A stretch of 6,689 nucleotides of DNA from Gemmatimonadota bacterium. Lineage in GTDB: Bacteria; Latescibacterota; UBA2968. The stretch covers positions 8,850-15,538 of the forward strand of contig PAXL01000070.1 of NCBI GenBank assembly GCA_002714465.1, written 5' to 3'. The stretch's first letter is position 1, and the number at the start of each line of letters is the position of its first letter. The notes under the pieces are model-generated. The model saw only the letters and a program-made list of their open reading frames with translations. It did not search any database and had not been told where the DNA came from. The position numbers and the translations under genes are program-made. This document shows positions 5,066-6,689 of this stretch, piece by piece.

Positions 5066-6689
5066 ATGCCACGCTCTCGTTCTGCGTTTTCTCTCATTCT
5101 TACGTTTGCGGTCCTGCTTGGAGCAAAAACGTCCGCATTCACCGAGGACGCTCTCCGCACCGCCGCGTCCCGGCCGGTTGACATTCTTCACATTCGCCTC
5201 GACTTGGATGTGCAGCTGAAAGCGAAGACGGTGGCAGGCTCGGCGACGATCGATTTTGTGGCCATCCAGCCAACGCGGACGCTCTCGCTGAACGCGGTCG
5301 GGCACGAAGTCAGCCTTGTCAAAGTTGTCGGCAAAAAGACCGGCAAGGTCTCGTTTGAGAACTCGGGCGAGACGATCGACATCGATCTGGGGCGAACGCT
5401 GTCACGAGGCGAGAAGGGGCGAGTGCAGATCGACTACAGAGTCAGAGATCCCAAAGCGGGTCTTTATTTTTTTCAGCCAAGCAAAGCTGAGCCCGATGTG
5501 CCGCTGACCGTCTGGAGCCAGGGTGAGCCGACTGCCAACCGCCACTGGTTCCCCTGCCTGGACAATCCCAACGAGCGGCAGACGACCGAGCTGCTCGCGA
5601 CCGTCGATGACGGTTTTGAGGTGCTCTCAAATGGGTCGCTCGAATCGAAGAAGAAACTCGAAAACGGCCGCGTGAAGTTTCACTGGAAGCAGGCGAAGCC
5701 TCACGTCGCGTACCTCGTCACACTCGTCGTTGGCGAATTCGAAATCGGACGCACCGAATGGCGAGGTCGACCAGTCACCTACTACGTCCACAAAAACCGG
5801 GCGGCCGATATCGAGCGGACGTTCCGCAACACGTCGAAGATGCTCGACTTCTTCAGCGAGCGGTTCGGCATCGAATACCCGTGGGAAAAGTACGCTCAGG
5901 TCGTCGTCGAGCAATTCATGTGGGGTGGCATGGAGAACACCAGCGCAACAACGCTCTACCCGGCGACAATGCACGACGAGCGGGCGCTCATCGACGGCAA
6001 CCCGGACTGGCTGATCGCTCACGAACTGGGCCATCAGTGGTGGGGCGACCTGGTCACGTGCAAGGACTGGTCGCACTTGTGGCTGAACGAGGGCTTCGCG
6101 ACGTACTGCGAGACACTTTGGGCCGAGCACTACAAGGGCAAGGACGAGCGGGACTACCTCCTTTACAACGAGAGTAAACAGGCGCGATCCGGGTCGGCCC
6201 TCACGAGACCCGTCGTTGATAGGCGATACCCCGATCCGTCGACGATGTTTGATTCGCGGGCGTATCCGAAGGGCGGCTGGATTCTGCACATGCTCCGCAG
6301 CCAGTTGGGCGACGACGATTTCTTCCGCGGCATCCAGCGATACGGAACGGTGTATGCCTACCAGACCGTCGAGACGAATGACCTTCGGCAGGTCTTCGAA
6401 AAGCTCTACGGCGTTTCGCTGGAACGATTTTTCTACGACTGGACCCAGCGGCCGGGGCACCCGACGCTCCTGGTCAAGTCGAGCTACTCGGCGAAAGAGA
6501 AGCAGATGAAGCTGGAGGTCAAGCAGACTCAGAAGGCCGACCCGTTTCACATTCCGCTACGAATCGAGCTGACGATGCCGGGCGACGAAAAACCTGTCGT
6601 CCTCGAGCGACTCATGACCGACCGCGAGTTCACTTCGTATCTCCCCGTGCAGAAGCGACCGACGTTGGTCCGGGTCGATCCGGAGATCA
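5066..6689 (+). CDS. Secreted M1 family zinc aminopeptidase (3' partial)
   Basis: The frame is open from ATG 5066 to the window end (541 codons, no stop). M1 enzymes remove N-terminal residues from peptides using one zinc ion. Residues 1-24 (MPRSRSAFSLILTFAVLLGA, then KTSA) form a Sec signal, so the enzyme acts outside the cytoplasm. A beta-rich N-terminal domain follows (about 38-225), including HWFPCLDNPNERQ (160-172). The catalytic domain has the exopeptidase motif GGMEN (287-291), the zinc site HELGH (319-323) with the third ligand E342 in WLNEGFA, exactly 18 residues on, and the probable catalytic tyrosine Y400 in AYPKGG. All active-site residues are present. Beyond about 460 a further beta domain begins and is cut by the edge. 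GGMEN in place of GAMEN is a common variant, also found in leukotriene A4 hydrolase. The start is supported by GGAG seven bases upstream. Confidence 0.93.
   Translation, partial: MPRSRSAFSLILTFAVLLGAKTSAFTEDALRTAASRPVDILHIRLDLDVQLKAKTVAGSATIDFVAIQPTRTLSLNAVGHEVSLVKVVGKKTGKVSFENSGETIDIDLGRTLSRGEKGRVQIDYRVRDPKAGLYFFQPSKAEPDVPLTVWSQGEPTANRHWFPCLDNPNERQTTELLATVDDGFEVLSNGSLESKKKLENGRVKFHWKQAKPHVAYLVTLVVGEFEIGRTEWRGRPVTYYVHKNRAADIERTFRNTSKMLDFFSERFGIEYPWEKYAQVVVEQFMWGGMENTSATTLYPATMHDERALIDGNPDWLIAHELGHQWWGDLVTCKDWSHLWLNEGFATYCETLWAEHYKGKDERDYLLYNESKQARSGSALTRPVVDRRYPDPSTMFDSRAYPKGGWILHMLRSQLGDDDFFRGIQRYGTVYAYQTVETNDLRQVFEKLYGVSLERFFYDWTQRPGHPTLLVKSSYSAKEKQMKLEVKQTQKADPFHIPLRIELTMPGDEKPVVLERLMTDREFTSYLPVQKRPTLVRVDPEI

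Noticed and set aside
4936..5181. Small plus-strand frame of 81 codons in the DUF1579/aminopeptidase gap
   Set aside because: It overlaps the start of the aminopeptidase out of frame. It has no ribosome site, and its composition shows no protein-like pattern.
5467..5473. Run of seven T in the aminopeptidase, a possible slippery site or sequencing slip
   Set aside because: The M1 reading frame is continuous on both sides (GLYFFQ) and no useful alternative frame follows, so neither programmed frameshifting nor an indel error is needed.
5627..6550. Long open frame of 307 codons on the minus strand
   Set aside because: It lies wholly antisense to the M1 aminopeptidase, whose active-site motifs are intact. 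It has no membrane or domain pattern and is a codon-bias shadow in GC-rich DNA.

Overview
The window reads as an ordinary chromosomal segment of a GC-rich free-living bacterium. The mix suggests a planctomycete (Planctomycetota): an archaeal-type cofactor-independent phosphoglycerate mutase, an exported DUF1579 protein, an exported M1 aminopeptidase, poorly conserved or absent Shine-Dalgarno sites at several genes, and GTG and TTG starts. That assignment is an inference from protein style, not from a marker gene. I see no tRNA, rRNA, CRISPR array, insertion sequence, phage gene or attachment site.

Layout: (1) 1-876, plus strand, the C-terminal part of an ApgM-family phosphoglycerate mutase cut by the window edge. 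(2) 925-2732, minus strand, a two-gene unit: a 553-residue sodium:solute symporter, then a previously unlisted 49-residue single-pass membrane protein. The small gene starts on the symporter's stop codon (ATGA overlap) and has a consensus AGGAGG ribosome binding site. (3) 2733-2931, a divergent intergenic region dense in inverted repeats. (4) 2932-4282, plus strand, an unrecognised four-helix membrane protein with a candidate zinc-binding cysteine set, then acpS (holo-ACP synthase, TTG start). (5) 4279-4845, minus strand, an exported DUF1579 protein whose stop codon interlocks with that of acpS through a shared TTAA. (6) 4846-5065, a second divergent intergenic region. (7) 5066 to the end, plus strand, a secreted M1 zinc aminopeptidase truncated by the window edge.

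The genes do not form one pathway. They cover central carbon metabolism (ApgM), solute uptake (symporter plus small partner), lipid and carrier-protein biogenesis (AcpS) and extracytoplasmic functions (DUF1579 protein, aminopeptidase). The orientation alternates, giving two convergent and two divergent junctions. At both convergent junctions the only clear hairpin lies inside the 3' end of the minus-strand gene, so termination may be embedded in coding sequence. The best candidate for something under-described is the symporter plus 49-residue membrane protein pair. I did not find evidence for a wholly new system.
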